Positions 25,681 through 34,923 of a DNA stretch of 64,000 nucleotides are shown piece after piece. The notes beneath the pieces are model-generated. The model was not told the origin of the DNA. It ran no database searches and saw nothing but the letters and a program-made list of their open reading frames with translations. The position numbers and the translations under genes were made by a program. Source of the DNA: Tamlana sp. I1 (GTDB taxonomy: Bacteria > Bacteroidota > Bacteroidia > Flavobacteriales > Flavobacteriaceae); contig NZ_JACLAF010000001.1 of NCBI RefSeq assembly GCF_015355625.1, positions 248,001 to 312,000 of the forward strand. The letters run 5' to 3'. The stretch's first letter is position 1, and each line of letters opens with the position of its first letter.

Positions 25681-28600
25681 ATGAAAAATTATTTAATGAG
25701 TCGCATAAGCCGAATGGCATTATGCATCACAACTATGTTATGTGCTTTTTTTGCCCATGCAACAGACTATACTGTTAGTTCTGCAAGTCAGTTTAACAGT
25801 CTCAGTTTATCACCTGGCGATGTGGTAACCTGGATCGATGGTACTTACAGTAACGACCAAACCATTAGCTTCACTTCAAACGGTAGCGCATCAAACCCTA
25901 TTATATTAAAAGCAGAAACCCCAGGAGGAGTTATTTTTACAGGACATACCAATATGGATATTTCTGGAGATTATGTTATTGTTGATGGCTTCTACTGGAA
26001 TGGTGGAGGATCAAGTAACAACCATGTGCAATTTAGAAAAAGTAGCGCCTATGCGAACCACTCTACTATAAGAAATTGTGCTTTTAATAACCTAACGCCT
26101 AGCGGAACCGATAAACACCGTTGGGTGGTACTTTATGGTACAAATAATACGGTAGAAAACTGTTCTTTTCTTAATAAAAACAGTCCTGGAGCCTTGGTTT
26201 TAGTAGAATTAGAATACAATGATTATAACCCAGTAGGACATATTATTAGAAATAATTACTTCTATAATTTTATTAAAAGAGATCCTTCAACAACACACTC
26301 TGGCGATAGTGAAACCATTCGTGTAGGGACAAGCGAATTTCAAGATAAAAGTGCTAGTGTTACTGTGGAAGGGAATTATTTCTTTAAAGCCGATGGCGAG
26401 AATGAAATTATAACCAACAAAAGTGCCGATAATATTTATAAAAACAACACCTTTAGAAGATGTCGAGGGTCTTTAGTAATGCGTCATGGTGCACGTGCTA
26501 CGGTACAAGGCAACTATTTTTTAGGTGAAAATGTTGAAGGTACAGGAGGTATTCGTATTACCGATAGTTACCACGTGATTACTAATAATTATTTCCAAGA
26601 TTTAATTAGCTCTGGCGATAAATGGAATAACGGAATTACTTTAGTTGGTGGTTCTGATACTTCTGGAGGGATTACAAACGGCTACCAAAAAGTAGACGAT
26701 ATTGTCGTGGCGAATAATACTTTATATAATGTAGAATCGCCAATTTTTTATAACGACCGTTCAAGTTACGATCCAACAGGCGTTTTAGAAAACAATGTGA
26801 TTTATACCACTTTATCTGATGTTGTTGGTGGTGATATCTCTGGAACAGGACAAGGGATGACTTACAACGGAAACATTTACTATGGTGCGACATTAGGAAT
26901 TTCGGATAGCGGTTTTACAGAAGCCAATCCAGGTTTCTCTGCTAGTGGTGAGATTTTTAGAACAAACAGTTCAGGGCCAGCAGCAGGTAAAGGTTCTTCA
27001 ATTTATAGTCCACATACAAATAGTATGGTAGGCGTATCAGTGGGTGCTAGTTTTATTGATGCTGAAGGTGGCGAGTCTACCGAAAACCCTGTAGATATAG
27101 ATGTTACAGGTGTTTCTTTTTCTGTAAGTTCAGCAAGTTTAACGGTTGGCGATACCCAAACATTATCGGCAACAGTAAGTCCTTCAAACGCAACTAATAA
27201 AAATGTTAGTTTCAGCACTAATAATGCATCGGTAGCTACAGTTAATTCTAGCGGAAACGTTACAGCGGTTTCAGCTGGTTCTGCAACTATTACCGTTACA
27301 ACATCTGATGGAGGTTTTACCGATACGGTTGCTGTTAAAGTTACAGCAGGTTCTACAGGTGGTGGCACAGCTCAAATTCCATCAGATTTAATGGAAAACT
27401 GTAACCAATGGAAAATTACATATCCAACTGGCGATGAAGATAAAACCTTATGTGGTGAAGCTAATAACGAATTCTTTTATGTGAATGATGATGGTGATGC
27501 CATTGTTTTTCGTGTGCCTATTAGAAGCAATAATGGTTCTACGCCGAATTCCGATTATATCCGTTCGGAACTTAGAGAGCGTGTAGAAACAGGAAGCTCT
27601 GATATTTATTGGACAACTGAAGGGTCTCACATGCTATATGTTAAGCAGGCCATTACACATTTACCTCTTGTAAAGTCACATTTAGTAGCGACACAAATTC
27701 ATGGTAATAAAGCCGATGGGATTGATGATTCTATGGTAATGAGACTTGAAAATTCTCATTTATTTCTTTCGTTTAACGGTGGTAAATTAAGAGATGATGT
27801 TACCATTAAAACAGATTATGTTTTAGGAACTCCACATGAAGTTATTTTTCTAGTTGTTGATGGTAAGCACTATTGCTACTATGCTGAAGATGGTAACCTT
27901 TTTGAAGCTTATAACAATGGTAATGCTTCACAGTATTTGGTACAAGCAGATGGAAATGATTATGTAATGGACTTAAATTATGATCAATCGTATTTTAAAG
28001 TTGGTAACTACACGCAAAGTAATCCTGAAAAAGAAGGTGATGAAACAGATAACCCTGAAAACTATGGGGAAGTTTTAGTTTACGATTTTTCAGTGAGTCA
28101 TGGTGATGGAGGTACAACAGAACCTGTTGATGTTACCGGAGTTAGTTTTTCTTCTAGCACAGAATCTTTAGGATTAGGCGCTTCAATTCAACTTTCTGCA
28201 ACTGTATCGCCAAGTAATGCGACAAACCAAGCGGTTAGTTTTAGCAGTAGTAATTCATCGGTGGCCTCTGTAAATTCAAATGGTGTTGTTACAGCAAATT
28301 CAGAAGGAACAGCAACCATTACAGTAACCACTTCAGAAGGAAATTATACAGACACGGTATCTGTTACAGTAACAGCACCTTCAACGGGCGATAATTTAGC
28401 ATTAAATAAATCGGTTTCAGGAACTGGAACTGCCGATGGCGATAATGTCTCTGCTAATTTAGTTGATGGAAATACGGGTAGCCGATGGTCGGTTTCAGGT
28501 TTCCCACAATCGGCGACTATCGATTTAGGTTCTAATTTCACTTTGGGTAGTACAGAATTAGTAACCTATAACGATCGTGCATACCAATACACTATTTCGG

Positions 28601-29757
28601 TGTCTTCATCAGAGAACGGTACTTATACAGAAGTTGTAGATAGAAGTAATAACGCAACACCAGGTTCTACTTCAAGTCCTATTATCGATACCTTCGATAG
28701 TATTGAAGCGCGATATGTAAAAATTACAGTAACTGGTGCCAATGATTATACAGGAAGCTGGATAAGTTTATTAGAACTTAGAGTTTTTGCAGGCGAAGGC
28801 GATGTGGTAGATCCAGAAGTTAATGTGACTTCGGTGTCTTTATCACCTTCTAGTGTAACTTTAAACGAAGATGAAACAGAACAACTTTCGGCAACAGTAA
28901 GTCCGAGTAACGCTGATAACCAAGCGGTAACTTATAGCAGTAGCAACACAACTGTAGCAACTGTGAATGGTAACGGATTAGTAACAGCAGTTTCAGCGGG
29001 TAACGCTACCATTACAGTAACAACTGCCGATGGGGCATTTACAGATACTGCAGAGGTTACAGTAACTTCTGAACCAGTAGTTTTAACGAATGTGGCTTTA
29101 GGAAAATCGGTTACCACCTCTAATGAGCAATCTTCAAACCCAGCATCTAATCTAGTTGATGGCGATGCAGATTCTAGATGGTCTGGAGAGTTTTATCCTA
29201 ATTGGGTAACAGTTGATTTAGGTGGTCTTTATACTGTAAATAGTACCGAGGTTATTTGTTTTAAAGATCGTGCATACCAGTATACTATTGAAGTGTCTAC
29301 CGATGGAAACACGTTCACTCAAGTAGTAGACAGATCGAATAATACAACTGGAGGTTCTAACGATTCGCCAATTGCAGATGCATTTTCAAATGTTGATGCG
29401 AGATATGTAAGAATCACTGTTTCTGGTGCAGCAAGCTACTCTGGAGATTGGATAAGTATAGAAGAGTTGCGCGTGTTTGGTTATGCAAACGGATCGACAT
29501 CAAAAGCCAGTACATTAAAATCACAAGATGAGGTTGTTGCGGTGTCAATTTGGCCAAATCCAGCAGTAAACACTGTAAATATTAGTGGTGCTAGCGATTA
29601 CGAAATGCTTACCGTTTACGATCAAGTTGGAAAAGTGGTTATTAATCAACCCATTCAAGGTGAAACTGTAGATATTTCAAATTTAAATTCTGGATTATAT
29701 ATTTTCAGACTTACAGGAAAGAACACAAGTATTACGAAGCGCGTTATTAAAAAATAA
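25681..29757 (+). CDS. Secreted bifunctional alginate lyase, PL6-PL7 fusion with Big2, F5/8C and T9SS domains
   Basis: This 1358-residue protein has a signal peptide (cleaved near AHA, residue 27) and a PL6 parallel beta-helix at about 28-455. K247 (in TNKS) and R268 (in MRHG) correspond to the catalytic Lys/Arg pair known for PL6 AlyGC and have the same 21-residue spacing. A Big2 Ig-like domain follows (about 470-555), then a PL7 jelly roll (about 564-812) with all three PL7 signatures: YIRSELRE at 626-633, QIH at 672-674 and YFKVGNYTQ at 771-779. Next come Big2, F5/8 type C (about 905-1040), Big2, a second F5/8 type C (about 1136-1270) and a T9SS sorting domain (WPNPAVNTVNISG, final TKRVIKK). 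QIH in PL7 is associated with preference for guluronate-containing blocks. It probably acts on alginate outside the cell. Confidence 0.93.
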   Translation: MKNYLMSRISRMALCITTMLCAFFAHATDYTVSSASQFNSLSLSPGDVVTWIDGTYSNDQTISFTSNGSASNPIILKAETPGGVIFTGHTNMDISGDYVIVDGFYWNGGGSSNNHVQFRKSSAYANHSTIRNCAFNNLTPSGTDKHRWVVLYGTNNTVENCSFLNKNSPGALVLVELEYNDYNPVGHIIRNNYFYNFIKRDPSTTHSGDSETIRVGTSEFQDKSASVTVEGNYFFKADGENEIITNKSADNIYKNNTFRRCRGSLVMRHGARATVQGNYFLGENVEGTGGIRITDSYHVITNNYFQDLISSGDKWNNGITLVGGSDTSGGITNGYQKVDDIVVANNTLYNVESPIFYNDRSSYDPTGVLENNVIYTTLSDVVGGDISGTGQGMTYNGNIYYGATLGISDSGFTEANPGFSASGEIFRTNSSGPAAGKGSSIYSPHTNSMVGVSVGASFIDAEGGESTENPVDIDVTGVSFSVSSASLTVGDTQTLSATVSPSNATNKNVSFSTNNASVATVNSSGNVTAVSAGSATITVTTSDGGFTDTVAVKVTAGSTGGGTAQIPSDLMENCNQWKITYPTGDEDKTLCGEANNEFFYVNDDGDAIVFRVPIRSNNGSTPNSDYIRSELRERVETGSSDIYWTTEGSHMLYVKQAITHLPLVKSHLVATQIHGNKADGIDDSMVMRLENSHLFLSFNGGKLRDDVTIKTDYVLGTPHEVIFLVVDGKHYCYYAEDGNLFEAYNNGNASQYLVQADGNDYVMDLNYDQSYFKVGNYTQSNPEKEGDETDNPENYGEVLVYDFSVSHGDGGTTEPVDVTGVSFSSSTESLGLGASIQLSATVSPSNATNQAVSFSSSNSSVASVNSNGVVTANSEGTATITVTTSEGNYTDTVSVTVTAPSTGDNLALNKSVSGTGTADGDNVSANLVDGNTGSRWSVSGFPQSATIDLGSNFTLGSTELVTYNDRAYQYTISVSSSENGTYTEVVDRSNNATPGSTSSPIIDTFDSIEARYVKITVTGANDYTGSWISLLELRVFAGEGDVVDPEVNVTSVSLSPSSVTLNEDETEQLSATVSPSNADNQAVTYSSSNTTVATVNGNGLVTAVSAGNATITVTTADGAFTDTAEVTVTSEPVVLTNVALGKSVTTSNEQSSNPASNLVDGDADSRWSGEFYPNWVTVDLGGLYTVNSTEVICFKDRAYQYTIEVSTDGNTFTQVVDRSNNTTGGSNDSPIADAFSNVDARYVRITVSGAASYSGDWISIEELRVFGYANGSTSKASTLKSQDEVVAVSIWPNPAVNTVNISGASDYEMLTVYDQVGKVVINQPIQGETVDISNLNSGLYIFRLTGKNTSITKRVIKK

Positions 29758-29776
29758 CCGTTTCATAATGTTTGGT

Positions 29777-29812
29777 AAAAGGCAGCTGAAGTTTTCTTCA
29801 TCTGCCTTTTTT
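29777..29812 (+). terminator. Terminator after the PL6-PL7 gene
   Basis: AAAAGGCAG and CTGCCTTTT, extended by GAAG/CTTC pairing, form a stem ending in a T run 20 bp after the stop. The downstream PL6 gene therefore probably has its own promoter in the 185 bp that follow. Confidence 0.75.
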
Positions 29813-30021
29813 ACGTTTAAACTTTTATAAATAAATAGAACTATTAAAAAATTGTAATATGTGCGTAGTAAAATCATACAACTCATCTTAAAATCTTCCT
29901 AAATCACTCCTAAAATAATCCTAAAATATGTTCAACTCCAAAGTATTATGACTTTTGACATATAACGAGGCGCCACTTTTAATTAATTTTATATCACATG
30001 AAATATTCACTCTTTAGACAA

Positions 30022-32412
30022 ATGAAAAAAACATCACTTTTTTTACTAATTTATTCATTCTTATTCATAAATCTGGTTACGGCACAGAACATTACCGTGT
30101 CCAATATCGCTGAATATAACGCAGCGCTTACTCAGGTAAGTTCGGGAGGTACCATTATTTTAAAAAATGGCGAATGGAAGGACGCTAATCTTTTAGCGCA
30201 TGGTAACGGAACCAAGGAAAACCCTGTGGTTATTAAAGCAGAAACCGCAGGACAGGTTATGTTAACCGGAGATTCTAGCTTAAGTATTTATGGTAATTAT
30301 GTTATTGTAAGTGGCCTTTGGTTTAAAGACGGAAAAACAAATTCTAAACATGTGGTTCAATTTAGAAAGGACTCTAAAACTTTTGCTAATAACTGTAGGT
30401 TCACCAATTCTACAATTTCATATTTTGATGTTGTAGATGAAAACAATAAAAACCATTGGGTTGATATCTGGGGAAAAAATAACCGTGTAGATCATAATAA
30501 TTTCACAGGAAAAACATCGGCAGGTACTACACTTGTTGTTTGGTTAAAAGGGGATGAGCATATTGAAAATAACCATCAAATAGATCATAATTATTTTGGA
30601 CCTCGACCAGAATTAGGCGAAAATGGGGGTGAAACTATTAGAATTGGTACCAGTGAAAATTCTAAGAAATCCTCTAAAACAATTGTTGAAAATAACACCT
30701 TCAAACAATGCGATGGTGAGATTGAAATTATCTCTAATAAATCTTGCGATAATATTTTTAGAAACAACCTTTTTATAGAAAGTAAAGGTACCATAACGTT
30801 AAGGCATGGTGATAATGCGCTTGTAGAAAACAACGTATTTTTAGGTAATAATGTGCCTAGTACTGGTGGTATTAGAATTATTAACGCAGGACATGTGGTT
30901 AGAAATAACTTGTTAATAGGTTTAACTGGCGATGATTACAGAGGCCCTATTGTAATTATGAATGGTGTTCCTAATTCACCTTTAAATCGATACGATCAGG
31001 TTAAAAATGTAGATATTCAAAATAATACCATAATTAACTGTGGTCCTATGACTTTTGGTGCTGGTAAAGATGAAGAAAAAAGTCTGGCTGCCATAAATAC
31101 CGTTTTTGCGAATAATATTATAACCAATACCAATGGCGGTAAAATTCTTGAAATAGGGGATACTGTTGATGGTATAACTTTTTCAGGAAATATTGTAGAT
31201 AGTGAAGCACAGGTTGATCCTAAATATTTTACTAAAACAAAAATAGATTGGGCGATTTTAAAATCGATGCCAATGCCTACCGACAATAACCCTGTATTGA
31301 AAGATGTTACTAAAACGCCTAAAAGTCCAGAAAATGATATGATAGGTGCAGCTAGAGAAACTTATGTGGCAGGTGCATTTAACCTTGATAACACAAAAAT
31401 TCCTATGGCCATTTTGTCTAGAAATGGTCCGGGATGGAAACCTAATATTGTTGCTCCAGTTGTAAAAGCTGAAGATTTAGTGATCGAGCCAGGTGTTGGT
31501 ACATTAACTAAAACACTAAGTAAAACCAAAGATGGCGATGTTATTATTTTAAAAGAAGGTGTTTATAGTTTTGATAAAAAATTAAAAGTTAAAAATAAGA
31601 TTACCATTGTTGGAGCTGAAAATGGTGGTACCATAATTAACATGCAAGACGGCATTGAAAGCCCTTTTGATTATTTCTTTAGAGTAAGCGAAAACGCATC
31701 TTTAACCCTAAAAAATATCACTTTTGATGCGTCACATAAAAGTCCGCCTAAATATGCGATAGTATCACCAGACAAAATGGAATCTGGTAATTATGCGCTT
31801 AGTGCGGAAAATTGCAGTTTTAAAAACTTTACCAATGAAAATGGTGGTAGTATTTTTAAAGCCTATGAAGGTACCATAGCGCGTAGTTTAGTGTTTAAAA
31901 ACTGTAAATTCTTAGACAGTTATAGAGGTTTAAATCTTTCTTATGATAAAGATAACTTTGGGAAATACAATGCTTTAGAAATTGTAATTGATAATTGTGT
32001 ATTTGCTAACATAAAAGAATTCGCAATAAATTACATCCGATCTATTCCTGATGCCAATATTGAAGGCGGAAAATTAATCGTTACCAATAGTGTATTTGAT
32101 AAGGTTTTTAATGAAGAGAAAGGTAAAATTATCAGATCTAACGGGATTCATGAAGTCGTAATAAAAAACTCGGTGTTTATGAACAGTTATAAAATTAAAA
32201 CTCCCATGAGTATTGAAGGTTTTAAAGCTAGCATTCAAAATTGTTTAATTAACGATAGTGGTTTTCCTAAAGCTAGTAAAGGTGCTAAAATTGAAGATGT
32301 TATTTATAAAAACCCAAGATGGGAAGATAAAAATCTATACATTCCTAGTGAGAAATCGCCATTACTTAAAGATAATAATGGGCGTGATTTAATAGGATTA
32401 CGTCAGGACTAA
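30022..32412 (+). CDS. Two-helix PL6 alginate lyase
   Basis: With the start at 30022 (796 residues) the protein opens with a normal signal peptide, MKKTSLFLLIYSFLFINLVTAQ. The upstream ATG at 29998 would add eight residues before it. The N-terminal half (to about residue 460) is a PL6 beta-helix: GGETIRIGTSENS, GEIEIISNKSCDNIFRNN with the catalytic-type Lys (K240), and TLRHGDNALVENNVFLG with the Arg (R261), 21 residues apart. The C-terminal half (about 485-796) is a second beta-helix starting at VIEPGVGTLTKTLSKTKDGD. This matches the two-helix plan of AlyGC-type PL6 enzymes. There is no T9SS domain and no lipobox, so it is probably periplasmic. It would degrade alginate oligomers made by the secreted fusion enzyme. 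Confidence 0.92.
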   Translation: MKKTSLFLLIYSFLFINLVTAQNITVSNIAEYNAALTQVSSGGTIILKNGEWKDANLLAHGNGTKENPVVIKAETAGQVMLTGDSSLSIYGNYVIVSGLWFKDGKTNSKHVVQFRKDSKTFANNCRFTNSTISYFDVVDENNKNHWVDIWGKNNRVDHNNFTGKTSAGTTLVVWLKGDEHIENNHQIDHNYFGPRPELGENGGETIRIGTSENSKKSSKTIVENNTFKQCDGEIEIISNKSCDNIFRNNLFIESKGTITLRHGDNALVENNVFLGNNVPSTGGIRIINAGHVVRNNLLIGLTGDDYRGPIVIMNGVPNSPLNRYDQVKNVDIQNNTIINCGPMTFGAGKDEEKSLAAINTVFANNIITNTNGGKILEIGDTVDGITFSGNIVDSEAQVDPKYFTKTKIDWAILKSMPMPTDNNPVLKDVTKTPKSPENDMIGAARETYVAGAFNLDNTKIPMAILSRNGPGWKPNIVAPVVKAEDLVIEPGVGTLTKTLSKTKDGDVIILKEGVYSFDKKLKVKNKITIVGAENGGTIINMQDGIESPFDYFFRVSENASLTLKNITFDASHKSPPKYAIVSPDKMESGNYALSAENCSFKNFTNENGGSIFKAYEGTIARSLVFKNCKFLDSYRGLNLSYDKDNFGKYNALEIVIDNCVFANIKEFAINYIRSIPDANIEGGKLIVTNSVFDKVFNEEKGKIIRSNGIHEVVIKNSVFMNSYKIKTPMSIEGFKASIQNCLINDSGFPKASKGAKIEDVIYKNPRWEDKNLYIPSEKSPLLKDNNGRDLIGLRQD

Positions 32413-32431
32413 TTTTGTGTTTAAATGCATT

Positions 32432-32470
32432 AAAAAGGCTTCTTAACTAGATGATTAAGAAGCCTTTTTT
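32432..32470. terminator. Terminator between convergent PL6 and GH2 genes
   Basis: AAAAAGGCTTCTTAA pairs with TTAAGAAGCCTTTTT over 15 bp with an 8-nt loop and ends in a T run. It can act in both directions, for PL6 (+) and GH2 (-). Confidence 0.88.
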
Positions 32471-32493
32471 ATGTTGTTATATTCTAAAAATGA

Positions 32494-34920
32494 TTACTCT
32501 ATGGTTAAATAAGTGCCTTTAAAACTTTGGTTTAAAACCATCATGATTAAAGGTTCATCTTTAGAATGACGTTTCACTTCAATAGATGCTTTTCCATTGG
32601 CCATTTCTAAAGCTTCACTACCTGTTGGCGTTCCCATACTTTTAAGGGTTTCTCCGCCAGATAAACATTGAAAGTAAACGCGTTTTTCATAGTCTAAACA
32701 GCGTAAACCTTGGTCGTCATAAGCAGTTGCTGTTAATAGATAATTGCCGCTATTCAAAAGCTTATAGTCTAATTTTAAACCTATGGCTTTGTTGTTTTTA
32801 GTATATCTGTAATTTATTTTTAATTCATCTTTTACTGTTTTGCCGTCTTTGGTTTTTCCAACCGAAACTAAGTTGTTTTCCCCTTCGTTAAAACTTAAAT
32901 TCCAGTTTAGTCCTGCTGCAGGAAATGCTTTTATATTACGTTGCTTGGTGCCTAAACTTTTACCGTTTAAGAATAACTCTACTTCCGGACAATTACTATA
33001 AACGCTTACATCGCGATTTGTTCCTTTAGGCCCTTGACGCTCTGTCCACGTATGCGATTCTATGTATGTAAAAGAATCTGTTTTATTCCAGTAGCTTTTA
33101 AACACATAAAAGGCGTCTTTGGGGTTGTTGGCACGATCTACCAAGCCTTTTTGGTTCATGTAAGGAATAGCATTTTCAGGACGTAATGGTGTGCCAAAGT
33201 CTTTAAAAGCCCATTGTATGTTGCCTACAAAGGTGGAATCGTTTTCAGAAATACGTAAATGCCAATCGAATAAATCTACTATATAATTTTCGCTCCAATC
33301 GCCAATTTGCGCAATATTAGCCACATCGGTTTGCACAATAGCTTCTTCCCAGCCATCGGCTTGAATTTCGCCTTCACCTGTAATCGGGTTTTCGGTATGT
33401 CTGCCTAAGTGACTCGATCCGCCGTATTCGGCATGTAAAAAATGGCGGTATTCAGCTTTATAGAGATCGATGGCTTTTTGGTAACTTTTATAGCTTCCAG
33501 AATACCAACCCGACCAGATAGATGGAGAAAAAACATCTACAATATCTGCCCCTTCGTAATATTTTCTAATGCCTGTTTTTCTAGAGGGGTCTAATTGATG
33601 GGCATAGTCGTGCAGCTCTTGTAAATAGGCATTCATGTGCTCTGTATTATCGCCACCTTCAAAATCGGGTAACCAATACATTTCGTTTCCTAAAGACCAG
33701 ATTATAACGCTAGGGTGGTTGTAGTTTTGTTCGATAATTTCTTTAAGCATTGTTTTTGTGTTCTTCTTCCACGCCGCATTACCTAAACCGCCTCGACACC
33801 AAGGTAGCTCGTCCCAAACCAACAAACCTAGCTCGTCGCAAGCTTTATAGATTTCTGGATCTTGAGGGTAATGAGCTAAACGTACAAAGTTGGTTCCCAT
33901 CTCTTTTATAAGCTCCATATCGGCACGATGTTGGGCGTTACTCATGGCAGCGCCTACGCCTGCATGTTCTTCATGTCTGTGGGTGCCTCGTAGTAATAAA
34001 CGTTTTCCGTTAAGGTAAAAGGCACCATGTTCTTTAAACTCAAACCATCTAAAACCTACACGATCTGAAATTTCATCTTTAATTACATCATTTTCTAACA
34101 AGGCAACTTTTAAGGTATATAGGTTAGGCTTTTTTGTGTCCCAAAGTTTCGGATTTACAATGTTTTTAAAATGTATTTCTGAAGTGTTTTCAGTAACATC
34201 AAATGTTTCTGTTTGAACTGTATTTCCTTCAGTATCCAATAAAGTGGCTTTAACTTTTAATGCTGAATGCTTTGGGTTAGAAACTGAAACTTCTGCTTTT
34301 ATTTCGGCACTTGATACTGAAACCTGAGGTGTTGAGATTTTTAAATTAGACAAATGTTCGGCAGGTAAAGTTTCCAACCAAACATCTCTAGTAATGCCAC
34401 CATAAATGAAGAAATCACTTTTTTGAGACGGAATAACTTCTGGGTTATAACCATTATCTACACGAACGAGTATGTTATTTTTTCCGGCAGAAATAGCTTG
34501 GGTAATATTTACATTAAACCCAATATAACCACCAATATGACCGCCTACTTTTTTGCCATTCATATAAACTTCGCTGGTAATGTTAACGCCTTCAAAATAA
34601 AGTTGATAGATTTGACCAGAAATAACAGCAGGGATGTGTAATTCTTTTTTATACCAACTACCTGTGCGTCTGTAGCCGGGCTCTAAATCTGTGGCATCTA
34701 AAGCATTCCAACTGTGTGGTAAATTAATGGGTTGCCAGGTTTCTTGTTTCAAAGCATCATCAATGTTTGGTGTATTATTTTCTAAATACAACCAATCGTT
34801 ATTAATGTTCGTTTTATGGCGTTCTTGCTTGCTTTTTTCAGAGGGGTATTCGCAGGCAAGTATAATTACACTAAGGAAAAAAAAGACTGCAAGCTTGCTG
34901 ATTGTAGATGATATTGTCAT
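32494..34920 (-). CDS. GH2-family glycoside hydrolase lipoprotein (beta-galactosidase/beta-glucuronidase type)
   Basis: The 808-residue protein has a lipoprotein signal with lipobox ILAC (Cys23), so it is membrane-anchored. It has the GH2 order of jelly-roll sugar-binding domain (about 40-190), Ig-like domain (about 195-300) and TIM barrel (about 305-600), followed by beta domains. The acid/base Glu is E413 in SLGNEMYW, and the nucleophile is E498 in HAEYGGSSHLG. GTHRHEEHAGVG is the conserved start of the barrel. The family cleaves beta-galactosides, beta-glucuronides or beta-mannosides from chain ends, and specificity cannot be read here. It lies 3 bp downstream of the GH88 gene, so the two form an operon that probably processes an acidic glycan. 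Confidence 0.93.
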   Translation of the reverse strand: MTISSTISKLAVFFFLSVIILACEYPSEKSKQERHKTNINNDWLYLENNTPNIDDALKQETWQPINLPHSWNALDATDLEPGYRRTGSWYKKELHIPAVISGQIYQLYFEGVNITSEVYMNGKKVGGHIGGYIGFNVNITQAISAGKNNILVRVDNGYNPEVIPSQKSDFFIYGGITRDVWLETLPAEHLSNLKISTPQVSVSSAEIKAEVSVSNPKHSALKVKATLLDTEGNTVQTETFDVTENTSEIHFKNIVNPKLWDTKKPNLYTLKVALLENDVIKDEISDRVGFRWFEFKEHGAFYLNGKRLLLRGTHRHEEHAGVGAAMSNAQHRADMELIKEMGTNFVRLAHYPQDPEIYKACDELGLLVWDELPWCRGGLGNAAWKKNTKTMLKEIIEQNYNHPSVIIWSLGNEMYWLPDFEGGDNTEHMNAYLQELHDYAHQLDPSRKTGIRKYYEGADIVDVFSPSIWSGWYSGSYKSYQKAIDLYKAEYRHFLHAEYGGSSHLGRHTENPITGEGEIQADGWEEAIVQTDVANIAQIGDWSENYIVDLFDWHLRISENDSTFVGNIQWAFKDFGTPLRPENAIPYMNQKGLVDRANNPKDAFYVFKSYWNKTDSFTYIESHTWTERQGPKGTNRDVSVYSNCPEVELFLNGKSLGTKQRNIKAFPAAGLNWNLSFNEGENNLVSVGKTKDGKTVKDELKINYRYTKNNKAIGLKLDYKLLNSGNYLLTATAYDDQGLRCLDYEKRVYFQCLSGGETLKSMGTPTGSEALEMANGKASIEVKRHSKDEPLIMMVLNQSFKGTYLTIE

Positions 34921-34923
34921 TTA

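Noticed and set aside
27090-29080. Three similar DNA blocks that could be read as a mobile or CRISPR-like repeat
   Set aside because: They code for the three Big2 domains of one protein and are in the same frame, so protein domain duplication explains them.
27003-29117. Minus-strand open frames inside the Big2 and F5/8C region
   Set aside because: They lie opposite a strongly supported coding frame with repeated Ig-like domains. The repeats themselves produce the antisense frames.
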